A stretch of 64,000 nucleotides of DNA from Siphonodentalium dalli (Eukaryota; Mollusca; Scaphopoda; Gadilida; Siphonodentaliidae): positions 11,761,814-11,825,813 of the forward strand of contig CP136063.1 in assembly GCA_032622095.1 (NCBI GenBank), in the 5' to 3' direction. The translations under genes and the position numbers were made by a program. This document shows positions 22,484 to 32,281 of this stretch, piece after piece (position 1 is the first letter of the stretch; every line of letters begins with the position of its first letter). The notes under the pieces were generated by a model that saw nothing but the letters and a program-made list of their open reading frames with translations, did no database searches and had not been told where the DNA came from.

Positions 22484-23788
22484 CTAATAGTCAGTAAGCA
22501 CTTCTCTCAAAGCTGTGATCTCTATTTCACTGTCGAATTCAGCATACACCAAAACGTTGACGGCTGTAGTGAGAGCTGTCAAGAACTGAAGCTCCAAACG
22601 CAGGTTCCCTGTCTTTATAGGATGTAGATGTCCCTCGTCACTTCCTTGGTCCGGTGTCAAGTCGAAACCCCACAAACAATAACCATTCATATATTCTTTT
22701 AAATTAATGCCAATTGATTTGTTAACACCAAACATTCCTAAAGATTGATACAAAGATAAATATGATCTGAGACATTGTTTTGTTGCGAAGTTTGGTTCAA
22801 ATGGACGGTTATGTATTGTATGACCGTCTTGACTAACTTCCAATTTATTCAAACTGAAATGTTTGAAGTGGAATGGATTGGTACCCAAATCTCCATTCAT
22901 ATCTTTATTTTCGACCAACGCAATAAAAAGTCTCTTTGGTAATTGTGCTTGAAATAAGTGGTCTTCAATTTTTGATCTAAGTCCAGTACTAATTGTGAAA
23001 GTTTTTATTTCTACTCGTCTGATAGGTAGTTTCATTTTTGACTGGGCAATTTCTTGATTTAATTTATTTGAGACCGCTGGAAAGAGACTAACTGTTCTGA
23101 CATGGAACACTGCTGATTCGAAAACAATTTGTCCATCCTCGGAGCCAATGAGGCAAAATTTTGATGGTGATCTGTTTAATCTGATACGAATTTCAATTCC
23201 ATTTGGTAAATATTTTTCTTGAAGAAACAGATCGGTGTGTAAGCGTCCGCATAGTTCAACAAATTTACTACCAGTGATCAAACTTTCTCTAGAAGTTAAT
23301 CCAGCATTAGCACCACCTTTGGTGCTCTCTTCAAATTGTTCTGCTGTATCGCCATACCACATTTCTAAATTTGCTAATTGATTATCTTTATATTCTTGAG
23401 AGTATCCCAACAGATTTTCGAAATATGCTCGGTATGGGTAAGTGTCAGAATTCGAAGTTATCAATTTGTTGTTCAAGTAAACATCGATACTGCTGAACAT
23501 GCTATGAAAGAAATTGTTAACAGGTGCTAATTCCGTACCAGCCCCCAAATTAGTTCCATCTTTTTTTGTAATTTTGAATTTCACATAAAGATAAGATTGA
23601 TTAATATCTGTCCACTTTTCGGTTTGAGATGGTATGACAAACTCTATCGGAGCAGAATTATTCAGCGGTGCAATAGGATGATTTTCGATCCACTGCGATT
23701 CTGACATTGTAGCCACCGTTGGTGGAACATGTGTTATATCAAGTTCCGATTTATTGCATTCGCATGATCCATTTACCATTTGTGCCAT
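22484..23788 (-). CDS. MCP: Major capsid protein, double jelly-roll
   Basis: This 434-residue protein is within the usual Polinton capsid size. Features: APIEFVIPSQTEKWTDINQS near residue 45, SYLYVKFKI, then FFHSMFSSIDVYLNNKLI and YPYRAYFENLLGYS around 90-130. These are the strand-rich landmarks I associate with Polinton/adintovirus hexon-like capsid proteins. The C-terminal half contains PNGIEIRIRLNRS and LPKRLFIALVEN strands and ends in NLRLELQF. It would form trimeric hexons of an icosahedral shell. The stop is two bases from the next gene's ATG, and its own ATG is two bases from the upstream stop, indicating a tightly packed block. Confidence 0.88.
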   Translation of the reverse strand: MAQMVNGSCECNKSELDITHVPPTVATMSESQWIENHPIAPLNNSAPIEFVIPSQTEKWTDINQSYLYVKFKITKKDGTNLGAGTELAPVNNFFHSMFSSIDVYLNNKLITSNSDTYPYRAYFENLLGYSQEYKDNQLANLEMWYGDTAEQFEESTKGGANAGLTSRESLITGSKFVELCGRLHTDLFLQEKYLPNGIEIRIRLNRSPSKFCLIGSEDGQIVFESAVFHVRTVSLFPAVSNKLNQEIAQSKMKLPIRRVEIKTFTISTGLRSKIEDHLFQAQLPKRLFIALVENKDMNGDLGTNPFHFKHFSLNKLEVSQDGHTIHNRPFEPNFATKQCLRSYLSLYQSLGMFGVNKSIGINLKEYMNGYCLWGFDLTPDQGSDEGHLHPIKTGNLRLELQFLTALTTAVNVLVYAEFDSEIEITALREVLTDY

Positions 23789-23790
23789 GA

Positions 23791-24165
23791 TTAATCAAAA
23801 ATATCAAGAGCTCGACTGCTAGGATGTTTTTTCGACTGACTTTTTCGGCGTTTGACAGCTGAATGATTCATTTTTGAAGTCGCTACTCTTTTTCTAGGTT
23901 TTTTTCTCGAGTTCAAAATTTGATTTTTAGCTTGTGTGCCAAAAGATTTTAAAGCTTTTTTACCTTCAGACATCAACGCTTCTTTCGGACTTTTACCTTG
24001 ATTAATAATTTCATCTGCAACACCAAAAGTGTGTTTTTTCGCAAGTTGTAAAGCTGTCCGACCAAGCGGTTTTAGAAATGGTATAGCAGATCTCATAACT
24101 GATTTGAAAATTGAACCAATACCATTACCATATTGCCGTGGTACGCCTCTATACACGGGGAACAT
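23791..24165 (-). CDS. Basic virion-core-like protein (pVI/pX-like)
   Basis: This 124-residue protein begins MFPVYRGVPRQYGNGIGSIF. An amphipathic stretch (SIFKSVMRSAIPFLKPLGRT) follows, and a very basic tail (KKPRKRV, KRRKSQSKK) completes it. A short hydrophobic/amphipathic N-terminus plus a DNA-binding tail fits the small core or membrane-active proteins of adenoviruses and adintoviruses. It sits between penton-like and major capsid genes, as structural genes do in this group. The role is by analogy. Confidence 0.7.
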   Translation of the reverse strand: MFPVYRGVPRQYGNGIGSIFKSVMRSAIPFLKPLGRTALQLAKKHTFGVADEIINQGKSPKEALMSEGKKALKSFGTQAKNQILNSRKKPRKRVATSKMNHSAVKRRKSQSKKHPSSRALDIFD

Positions 24166-24170
24166 TGTTT

Positions 24171-24998
24171 TTAGAACTCCTCTCGTTTTCTGAAATGTAG
24201 CTTCACCAAAGACTTACCACCAATAAACTGAATTGATTTTCCTGTGTCGCCACTTATATTTACACTAATTTTGTCAAAGTATGACTTTGAAACTGGAACA
24301 TAATGTAAATTTAAAAATTCATGTTTTACATGTAATCCGTCGATATCTCTTTTACTTCTGAAAGAAACAACTCGTAAAATTTGTACTTCAACATTTCCAA
24401 CAAATGTGTAATCGGCAATATCAGAATAAACAAACATTAGATTATGACCAACATTCAAATCTACACCAAACGGAAATCTATTATTTGAATAAAAATCTTC
24501 AGAAGCGTTTTCAGTTTTGTAACCCAACTTGTGTAAAAGACATTGTGGTAATTCAATTCCTAGTTTTGTGTTACTTAAACTCTTGCGAATAATTTTCACA
24601 CGTTTTGTAGCTTTTGAGTACCCGATGTGAAATCCGTATTCGTTTTGCATTGCTTCTTGCATTGTATCAAGTAAATCTGTCGCAGAGGTATACGAAGCAT
24701 TTTGTATCTGTATTTCAAGTGCATGAACGCCATCAGGTCTCCTAAATATCTTTTCTTCAAAACGATTTTGAAGAACAGACAGTAATATTGCATCAGTTGT
24801 AATCAAATTGAATTTACACGAATCCCCTGTAACATTGTATGTTTCTGAAGGTGTTATCAGTTCGGCTAATGCAACTTCCCATTTTTCTTTATCAATTTGA
24901 ACTGGTTTTGGTAATTGTACAGTAAAACAACATTGAGTATTGTTTGGATACATTACCATCGAACTGTCGCTCGGAATTGTAATGTAGAAAGGATTCAT
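24171..24998 (-). CDS. Minor capsid (penton-like) protein
   Basis: This is a 275-residue protein. The N-terminus FYITIPSDSSMVMYPNNTQC, the KWEVALAELITPSETYNV block near residue 40, and the C-terminal FIGGKSLVKLHFRKR are the conserved landmarks of the Polinton minor capsid (single jelly-roll) family, thought to form vertices of the shell. The ATG overlaps the stop of the upstream membrane-protein gene in an ATGA arrangement, and the frame is intact. Confidence 0.88.
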   Translation of the reverse strand: MNPFYITIPSDSSMVMYPNNTQCCFTVQLPKPVQIDKEKWEVALAELITPSETYNVTGDSCKFNLITTDAILLSVLQNRFEEKIFRRPDGVHALEIQIQNASYTSATDLLDTMQEAMQNEYGFHIGYSKATKRVKIIRKSLSNTKLGIELPQCLLHKLGYKTENASEDFYSNNRFPFGVDLNVGHNLMFVYSDIADYTFVGNVEVQILRVVSFRSKRDIDGLHVKHEFLNLHYVPVSKSYFDKISVNISGDTGKSIQFIGGKSLVKLHFRKREEF

Positions 24999-25258
24999 AC
25001 TTTCAAAATTTCTGCCAACTGATTTTTCAAATATTTCAAACGCGGTGTTGGTAAAATGTACCCCAAAGAACTACTGAGTAAAATTAACCACAGTTCGTTA
25101 TTTTCACTTTGTAAACTTAAATGAACAATTGCTGTAGCGATTATACCAACAATTATAATAATTTGTGTAAAATATGTTACTTGATTTTTTGCAATTTTTT
25201 CTCCACAGATTTGAAATTGTGATGGAGCATCGAGACCAACTGAACCATTTTGAGACAT
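24995..25258 (-). CDS. Small two-helix membrane protein
   Basis: The predicted protein has 87 residues. The start at 25258 is chosen because the longer frame would run back into the integrase gene. The polar N-terminus (MSQNGSVGLDAPSQF) is followed by two hydrophobic segments, roughly residues 29-49 (FTQIIIIVGIIATAIVHLSL) and 56-70 (LWLILLSSSLGYILP), and a basic tail. I recall small two-helix membrane proteins next to the penton gene in Polintons and adintoviruses; function is unknown. Confidence 0.7.
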   Translation of the reverse strand: MSQNGSVGLDAPSQFQICGEKIAKNQVTYFTQIIIIVGIIATAIVHLSLQSENNELWLILLSSSLGYILPTPRLKYLKNQLAEILKV

Positions 25259-25268
25259 GTTAAAAGTT

Positions 25269-26363
25269 TTATACCAAATTTGTGGCAGGTATCCAACTGT
25301 CAAATTTTTTAGGATAACCAGCCCAATGAACTTTAATTTCTCTAACTGATTTACCAGCAACTTTTCTTGAACGTTTACCAACAACTGATTCAATTTCGTA
25401 AACTTTATTATCTTTTATATGTTGAATTTCTTTACCATAAAATGATCCTGCGATGTTTTCACCATCTAAATCTACTAATTTGTAAGTTAATGGTGTACTT
25501 TTACAAACTCTACTAATTTTGAAAATTTCTTTTGTCCAATTTGGAAGATATCCTTTATCAAAAGTTCTCTTTGTTTTATTTATTCTAACAAAATCTCCAA
25601 CTTTCAACATCTTATCTTTTTTCGTTTTTAACTTTCCATAAAGATTTCTGGAAACTTCAATTTCATTTTCTCGAGTTACTAAAACTGGTGCCATCTTAAT
25701 ACTTCTATGAAAACTTTTGTTGTAAGAATTCACAAAATCGTGCAAAACATCAACGTATTTCAAAGTTTGATTATGTGTAAAATATTTCCACATCTTTGTT
25801 TTCAATGTCCGTTGAAAACGTTCAACTATACTTGCTTTTGTCTCTGGATTCTCTGTTGTGAAAAAATGAATTTTCTTAGATTTCAAAAATTGTAAAAATA
25901 ATTTATTTTTGAATTCTGAACCTTTGTCAGATTGAAATGAAGCTGGTTTTCGTTTTGATGATTTGAGAATTTTCTGAAATGTTTTAACTAAAGTTTTACC
26001 AGTTTTATCTTTAATTTTTTCAACCCATGCAAATTTTGAGAACACATCAATAACACAAAGTAAATATCTGTATTTGTCATTGTGCTTTTGCAAAGTTTGC
26101 AAATCTGCCAGATCAGCTTGCCACTGAATATCAATTCCTGCAACAATAGTTTTACGTCTGCGAAATTTCCGAACAATTGGTTTGTGCAAAGTATATGTTT
26201 TTTGCCATTGTAACCATTTTTTAACATCTGAAAGTTTAATTTTGTTATTTGTTTCTTTTGCATTTTTAAAAAGTTGATTTGCTCCACTGAAACCACCAAC
26301 TTCTTTTGGATTGTAGTAAATTTCAGTTAGAAGTTTGTCAAATTTTATGTAAGTGAGGACCAT
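25269..26363 (-). CDS. INT: Retroviral-type integrase with C-terminal chromodomain
   Basis: This is a 364-residue protein. The rve core has the DDE triad: Asp84 in WQADLADLQ, Asp146 in FQSDKGSEF and Glu181 in KASIVERFQRT. An SH3-like segment follows (VGDFVRINKTKRTFDKGYLP, about 255-275). A chromodomain occupies residues 318-364 (VYEIESVVGK ... KVHWAGYPKKFDSWIP). It inserts linear element DNA and makes the 6-bp duplication seen here. The chromodomain suggests targeting to particular histone marks. All key residues are present, so the gene looks functional. Its start overlaps the upstream gene by 19 bases. Confidence 0.97.
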   Translation of the reverse strand: MVLTYIKFDKLLTEIYYNPKEVGGFSGANQLFKNAKETNNKIKLSDVKKWLQWQKTYTLHKPIVRKFRRRKTIVAGIDIQWQADLADLQTLQKHNDKYRYLLCVIDVFSKFAWVEKIKDKTGKTLVKTFQKILKSSKRKPASFQSDKGSEFKNKLFLQFLKSKKIHFFTTENPETKASIVERFQRTLKTKMWKYFTHNQTLKYVDVLHDFVNSYNKSFHRSIKMAPVLVTRENEIEVSRNLYGKLKTKKDKMLKVGDFVRINKTKRTFDKGYLPNWTKEIFKISRVCKSTPLTYKLVDLDGENIAGSFYGKEIQHIKDNKVYEIESVVGKRSRKVAGKSVREIKVHWAGYPKKFDSWIPATNLV

Positions 26364-27052
26364 CCTTTCAAAATAGTTTTTCTGGTTTCTGGTGTTAAAA
26401 TATCAACTGAACGTTTTCTTGACTTGCCACTGATAGGAGTTGCATGAGGTGTATGAAACACATCACCAGTGTGACCTTTTAAATGTCTTTGCATCCACAG
26501 CCATCGATCCCCGTTACCTACATAATCTTGTGGTATATTAAGTTCCCCCAATCCACGTAGGAATGTTTCATAACCAACTGGGTTAAAACCTTTTCGGTGA
26601 CGAACAACATCGTTTATCAAATCAATTATATTTGATCCAGTAACTGTTTCTGTTCCATAAATTAATTGTCCACGATCATCCCATCTAAGTTTAGGATTAG
26701 TTGACAACAATGATAAAATTTGTTGTGCTTTACCACGAAATTTAGATGGCACACTTTCCAATATATGGTCACTCATTTTCCCAAAGTTTTCAGATAACTT
26801 TTGTTCAGGTAAACTGAATTTTGAATTTAAAGATTTTTGTGAAGTTTTCAATTTGTACAAATTTTCTCCAAATAACTGTGACTTTTCTGATTCAGAAATA
26901 TTTTTATCATAAACTGATTTCAATTCTTTGTAAGAATCTGAAACATTTGAAATTGCAGGATCAGGAGGTAATTGAGGTTTATTCATTTCTGACATTTCCC
27001 ATTGTTTGAAATCTTCCAACATTCTGAATGGTACAATAACCATTTTCTTCAT
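26345..27052 (-). CDS. Polinton conserved protein of unknown function
   Basis: This is a 235-residue protein. The polar, coil-prone N-terminal half is followed by SKFRGKAQQILSLLSTNPKL near residue 103. A region with LINDVVRHRKGFNPVGYETF follows, and the C-terminus is basic (SGKSRKRSVDILTP). Position just upstream of the integrase and the FNPVGYETFLRGLGEL-like block match proteins I recall from invertebrate Polintons with no assigned role. A structural or DNA-binding role is only a guess. Confidence 0.65.
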   Translation of the reverse strand: MKKMVIVPFRMLEDFKQWEMSEMNKPQLPPDPAISNVSDSYKELKSVYDKNISESEKSQLFGENLYKLKTSQKSLNSKFSLPEQKLSENFGKMSDHILESVPSKFRGKAQQILSLLSTNPKLRWDDRGQLIYGTETVTGSNIIDLINDVVRHRKGFNPVGYETFLRGLGELNIPQDYVGNGDRWLWMQRHLKGHTGDVFHTPHATPISGKSRKRSVDILTPETRKTILKGWSSLT

Positions 27053-27072
27053 ATTTATTTGAGATTTAGTTT

Positions 27073-27435
27073 TTACAAAATATTTTTAACAACTGCACCT
27101 AATGTTTTGCTAATCAATGGAGCAAGAAATAATAATGGTAAAAAGCCACCTTTTTGATTCAAAATTTTCTTCTTTTGTTGCAAAGGTTTGTTCTTGTCTG
27201 CAAGATATCTGATATGTTTACGCTTCGAATGTAACTTGCGGTTCTGAGCTTCATTCAGTTTTACATTACCTTTTAAAAGATTTTGACAACATTCTGAAAT
27301 GCAATCCATCACTTGTTTCGGAGCATCGTTGATCATTTTCTTTTTATATGCAGATGGAACTTTACTCATTGCAACAATCAACTCACCATATTTTTTTATC
27401 AGCGGTGCTTTCCGGCTCTTAGTTTTTGAAGGCAT
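27073..27435 (-). CDS. Small basic protein with C-terminal hydrophobic tail
   Basis: The predicted protein has 120 residues; the first ATG of the frame is at 27435. It is strongly basic (KTKSRKAPLIKK; KLHSKRKHIRYL), with a Cys pair (CISECC) and a C-terminal LNQKGGFLPLLFLAPLISKT segment. The QKGGFLP-hydrophobic motif resembles the membrane-active core peptide motif of adenovirus/adintovirus core proteins and partly recurs in the neighbouring gene (QRGGSGFLGG). A virion core role is inferred. Confidence 0.65.
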   Translation of the reverse strand: MPSKTKSRKAPLIKKYGELIVAMSKVPSAYKKKMINDAPKQVMDCISECCQNLLKGNVKLNEAQNRKLHSKRKHIRYLADKNKPLQQKKKILNQKGGFLPLLFLAPLISKTLGAVVKNIL

Positions 27436-27491
27436 CTTCACAGTCTAAGTAGTTGTCTCAAAATGAGCAGAAAAATTATATGTTTCATCTT

Positions 27492-28079
27492 TTATCTTTT
27501 CGGATTGAACCATTCTAAAGCTTCGAATGCAGATTTCGATGCATCAGACAACGGCATAAATTTTGAAAATTCAAGATCAATAACTGGTTTTTTTTGTAAC
27601 GGTTGATGTTGAGGGTTCTGCTGAGAAGGTATAGGTGTAAATTTAGAATGTTGATTTTGTTGAGTTTGCATCGGTGTAAACTTTGAATGATTTAGAGAAA
27701 GCTTTGTTTTACGTTTAGATTCTTTTTGATTACCTCTTTGTTGTGTTTGCTTCCGAGTAATCTTTGAACGTTTTGGAGAAACCTTTGATTTACTTTTAGA
27801 TTGTCTACCAGTTTGTTCAAATGAATTTTTCAAAAGACTTCTAATTAAAACTCCTCCAAGAAACCCACTACCACCTCGTTGTAAAATTAATTTGCGTTTT
27901 GTTTCCATATCAGTTGATCGATCAGAGATTTTTTTAAGAACATTTTTATTTCTCTGAAAAAACTTTTTTGTCTGTGATGGTAATTTCCAATCATTTTCAA
28001 GAAATAATTCAGCTGCAAAAGTGAAGAAATTTATAATTTGTGACAGTTCATCATGACTAAACATCTCGGTGGACGACAT
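27492..28079 (-). CDS. Basic core-like protein with Q/K-rich tail
   Basis: The predicted protein has 195 residues. The ATG at 28079 is preferred because the upstream in-frame ATG at 28148 lies inside the ATPase gene. The N-terminal helical region (FSHDELSQIINFFTFAAELF) is followed by KLILQRGGSGFLGGVLIRSL, a Gly-rich hydrophobic motif like that in the preceding small protein. A low-complexity basic tail has repeated HSKFTPM/HSKFTPI units. It ends DASKSAFEALEWFNPKR. It may be a structural protein; no firm homologue is recognised. Confidence 0.6.
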   Translation of the reverse strand: MSSTEMFSHDELSQIINFFTFAAELFLENDWKLPSQTKKFFQRNKNVLKKISDRSTDMETKRKLILQRGGSGFLGGVLIRSLLKNSFEQTGRQSKSKSKVSPKRSKITRKQTQQRGNQKESKRKTKLSLNHSKFTPMQTQQNQHSKFTPIPSQQNPQHQPLQKKPVIDLEFSKFMPLSDASKSAFEALEWFNPKR

Positions 28080-28113
28080 GGTTCTAAAATGAAAAAAGTA
28101 ACAACAACTGAAT

Positions 28114-28764
28114 TTATACTTTTGAATATATGACAGGACCTCGGTCATTAGCTGTCAACCATTTATGGAAAATATCAGTTCTAATTCGCAAATAATTTTC
28201 TGTTCTAGGATGAAAATCTACTAAAATATATCCATGATTTATTGAAGTTGCATCTTCGTATGCTTGTTTCAAATGATTGGTTTGCATTTGATGAGCCAAA
28301 ACTTTTATTTGATTTTTATCTCGAACGCTTTGAAATAAAACCATGTAGTGTGCATTCAAACTTATAGTTCTGCTACTTTTTGATTTTTGGAACATGTTTT
28401 GAGTAATGTAAATTATTGAAGCATTTCGATGATGACCTTTTCTAGTAAACCAAAGCATTATTTTGTCTTCATCTTGTTCCCCCATCATGTCATCGAAAAC
28501 AACAAGATGAGGAAATGATTTATCTGATACAATTTCCTCATCATCGTCTGGAATACCATCGATAAACTCAACGTTATCAATTTCTTTTATACGATTGTAT
28601 GTGTCTTGCCATTCTTTGTAACACCAAACTATTTTCTTTGGTGGTGTTTGGAATAAATCGTGTTTAAATTCAATAACTTTTTTAACAAATTCTGTTTTAC
28701 CTGATCCACTAGGTCCGCTGATAAAGAAATTACACGGATGTTGGAAAAGTAAAGATTCTTCCAT
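28114..28764 (-). CDS. ATP: A32-like genome-packaging ATPase
   Basis: This 216-residue protein belongs by motif to the FtsK/HerA-type packaging ATPases. Walker A is GPSGSGKT (17-24) and Walker B HLVVFDDMM (86-94). A YITQNMF sensor-like stretch follows, with a Gln between strands as in A32 proteins. The RKGHHRNASIIYITQN context is typical of Polintons. It would pump DNA into preformed capsids. Motifs are intact. It begins the structural part of the block, 34 bp after the stop of the next upstream gene. Confidence 0.95.
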   Translation of the reverse strand: MEESLLFQHPCNFFISGPSGSGKTEFVKKVIEFKHDLFQTPPKKIVWCYKEWQDTYNRIKEIDNVEFIDGIPDDDEEIVSDKSFPHLVVFDDMMGEQDEDKIMLWFTRKGHHRNASIIYITQNMFQKSKSSRTISLNAHYMVLFQSVRDKNQIKVLAHQMQTNHLKQAYEDATSINHGYILVDFHPRTENYLRIRTDIFHKWLTANDRGPVIYSKV

Positions 28765-28797
28765 GTTGTCACTTTGATGTCTAATCAGAGAGTGAAC

Positions 28798-29253
28798 TTA
28801 ACGACGTGTGAATTTAGTTCTTAAAGAGAAATCTCCAAAGCTGTAAATATTTCCATACATTTCAATAATCCAATTATCATAGTCTTCTATTCTTCTGTAC
28901 TTTGTTCTGTAAATAAAAAAATCATCCCCCAAAATGTTTTTAATTTTTGCATATGTTGACATTTTTTTTGTTAACAAATACACATAGATCCTAGGAACTG
29001 ATTCAAAAGTTCCCCCAGCAAGAGGAAAATGATCTTCATACTTTGTATAATGAATATAGTCATGTTCATCAAAAGTTCCTAAATCTAAATCTAAATGGTG
29101 TTGATCACCACCAAATGTCCAAAAATCAGATATTTTTTCAATGAGAAAAAATGTTTTGAATTTAATAAATGATTCAATATATTTTTGAGAGAAATGAGAA
29201 GATATACTTGACTCAAGATAGGCCAATCTCTGTAAACATTCGCCGAATACCAT
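28798..29253 (-). CDS. Unrecognised Polinton protein
   Basis: The predicted protein has 151 residues. The ATG at 29253 is the first ATG of the frame and overlaps the last ~40 bases of polB. It is rich in aromatic and acidic residues (SDFWTFGGDQHHLDLDLGTF; NWIIEMYGNIYSFGDFSLRT) and has no motif I can assign. The open frame and its position between polB and the ATPase favour a real gene. The start is uncertain; translation from an internal ATG at 28962 is possible. Confidence 0.55.
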   Translation of the reverse strand: MVFGECLQRLAYLESSISSHFSQKYIESFIKFKTFFLIEKISDFWTFGGDQHHLDLDLGTFDEHDYIHYTKYEDHFPLAGGTFESVPRIYVYLLTKKMSTYAKIKNILGDDFFIYRTKYRRIEDYDNWIIEMYGNIYSFGDFSLRTKFTRR

Positions 29254-32200
29254 TGACGAGTTTTCGTTTTGTGTACACCGGTCTGAAAGTTTTGGTTTGA
29301 CACTCACTAATCAGTTGATGGTCCTTTTGTCTTTTAATTCTGGAAGGATACTCAACAACAGTTTTGAAATTTTCACGATCATTAACACATTGCACCATTG
29401 TTTCAAAATTAACTTTTTGACTTGTGCTGTAATCAAGAGTGATACCTTTTACCTTACATTTGGTGTATCTTACCCCATCTTTGATGTATTCATATCCGTA
29501 GTTCTTTGGCCCAAGTCCAACAAATTTGACAATCTTTGCATCTGGATGTTCGTCGCTCCATTTCCCCAATCTTCCTTCGATAGTTTTGATGTTCTTCTTT
29601 GATGGATCACTGACATACATACAGCTGTCTGTATCAAAATACAGCACTCTATCTCCAAGTTTTAAAAAAACTTTATACAATTGTAATCGTGCATTCGCTG
29701 TAACAAAAGAAGCAACAACAACATTTGCTGAATGATGAGGTTCAATATTATCTAAAATATCAACATAATTTACCAGAATGAATTTGTCACCATCAAGAAG
29801 TGTAACATTTTGAACAATTATATTGTTACTAGTAAGCAATTCAAAATAACGTGATGGTTTATCCACATACTCTGTTTTTGACATAAGATTTCTTTGTGCA
29901 TTCTTACCCCATATACAATTAATCATAATTTTAGATATTTGACGTTTTCCTGGATTCTTCTCGATGTTCTCCAAATTTATACCCTCAGCTGCATAATAAT
30001 CCTGTACAAACTTTTGCTTCTGTTCTTCTGTCTCAACACCAAATGGATAACCACTACATTCCTGTTTGATCTTTAGATGTTTATCGATATAGGATTTGTA
30101 TATTTCATCTGTCCAATCTGTCCAATGCCAAATTTGGTACACATCAAGTATTTTGTAGCCAACATCCATTGCTTTGAATAATTCTGGCGTGGTCCACACT
30201 CCAGTTATAGCTCGATCTTCTTCTGAATGGTTACATGTCTCGTCCTCATTGATGGCACAAGTGTTGCACAAAGTAAAAAACATTTTCTTGTTACAATGAA
30301 TCGGTAGAACTGGAATATACAATTTCGATGGTGGTAAAATTGTACATTTAACAAGTCCCGCATAGTCTCTAATGTGTTCTTGATCGATCTGCTCTTGGCT
30401 CAAAATTTCTGGATGTCCAACAGGGTAGAATTTATATTTGTTGCAATATGGATACAACAAACACACATCGATAAACTTGATTTCTTTTGTGGAATCTTGA
30501 TCAATTTCCTCGTACAATTTGATGGCATTTGTACGTCCACCAAACAATGCTTCTCTTGGCAAAATAGGGTCTCGATGTTTGTAGAAAGATTCCATTTGTT
30601 GTTTGAATTTCACATCCGATTTCATTCTTTCGTCGATCTGATGCTCCCAAATTGATTCAACTCTGTAACCAAGACTTTCCAGTTCATCTTTCTTCTGTTG
30701 AGTTCTTGTATATAATTCTTCCATGGTGAGCATCGTATAGGGATTATTGTATTGTCTGTTGTTGTAACATTTTAGACATCCATGAAACAGACATCCATTC
30801 ATCTCAAAAACTGTTCTTGTGACTTCCTCATATCCATCGACGTAGTGTCCACCAATCTTGATTTCTCCTCCATTCAAAGCATGCTTGATTGTTATCATAC
30901 GTGACAATGATAGATGTTGAAGCCAACGTATCGCTTTCATGGAATAGTTTTTAGCACATGGGTATCCACAATCTGGAATGATTCCAATTGTTTTCTCTGG
31001 CATTGAATTCTTCCTCCATGCCAAATTGCAAACTTGCGCCAATGTTATTGACTCAATGAACGGGTCAATCTGTTCTGTTTCCAATATGTATTTCCTGAAT
31101 TTTCCACATCCACGGCGAAGAATATCCACGTCTGATTTGCAGTACTTCTCTATCTCTTCTTGGAAGTTGAATATCACGTAATTTTCTATTTTCTCATTGT
31201 ACCATTCAAAGAATTTCTCTCGATTTTCCACGCTCATCATGTCTGGTTTGTAGTAATCAGAAGCCAAGTAATGTCCAATGTAATTTTGAAACTTTGGTGA
31301 ATTCGCCCAATGTGGAAAGTGTCTTTTCGCCATCTCATTCAGCTGAAAAGTTTGTGGAAACTTTGAAAGCGGCATCATCAGAAAACTCAGAGAATCAATA
31401 ACTTTCACGCTGTTGCATTTTAAACTGAGAATCTTGTTTCCATTCATGATCAGTTCTGGTTTATGAATTCCACTTTGTATGAGTGCTTGAAGTAGAAACT
31501 GTGCATCGTATCCCTGAGCATTATGTGCTATTGCAACACATCCTTTGTGATCTTGGTGGAATAACCAGTTTGTGAAGTCTGTTAAAACGTTGTCACCCTT
31601 GAATACAAATTCTCTGGAATCCGGTCCGCATGTTTCACATTTGTCTTCGATTGGTTTGCACATGCAATCTCCACAAGCGGTATGTGCAACACAGAAGTTT
31701 GGAATATGAACACCTGTGTCTTGTCTGCATTCAAAGTCAAAGAATACATATGGAATCTTTGCAGGTTTCTTTTCCGGTGATTCATATTTTGGAATGTAGC
31801 ACCTGTGATCTGCTTCAACGATTTCTTTGCAATGTTTGCATTTCTTCAACCCCGCACATATATGTCTGGATGATTTATTGATGAGAATTTCTTCATCACA
31901 AATGTTGCATAGTTGAACCAAATCACATATTTTTCTTTTCTGTTTTCCTTCCGTCTTCAAATGGTTGTCGAAACAAGATTTACTTCTGAATGATCGTCGA
32001 CACGTTCTACACTTCACCAAATTTGTGAAATTACACTGTGTCAATGACCAGCATGCACAAACAAATCTGCATCGATGATCGCCACGCATATGGAATCCAA
32101 TGTCACAGAATTCGCAGTAGTAGCTGGTGCCTAGAAATCCTTTGATTGATGTTATGGTGTCGAAGTGATTGTTGTTGTAGTAGATGTGTACACATTTGCT

Positions 32201-32281
32201 CTCCGAACACATTTCTGCAGGTTCAAATAGAAATCCAGCGCCAGCAAATTCATTGTGAATTTTCACAACATATTCTGGATA
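29213..32281 (-). pseudogene. POLB: 3' copy of protein-primed PolB, 5'-truncated by duplication
   Basis: An open frame of about 1020 codons. Exonuclease motifs: FFDFECR (Asp183/Glu185), HNAQGYD (Asn255/Asp260), YCKSDVD (381-387). Polymerase motif A is DVCLLYPY (606), motif B KIMINCIWGKNA (785-796), motif C YFDTDS (882-887), then GPKNYGYE. A GCLFHGCLKCY block near 498 and several N-terminal zinc-like clusters are also present. The catalytic domains are therefore complete. However, the frame starts at the duplication junction with a stop just upstream, has no ATG until residue 25, and lacks the ~360-residue N-terminal region present in the upstream copy. Whether it is expressed is unclear; it has no recognisable promoter of its own. 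Confidence 0.9.

Noticed and set aside
25259-25393. Longer form of the two-helix membrane protein
   Set aside because: The extra residues overlap the integrase 3' end in another frame, and an ATG at 25258 gives a typical small protein.
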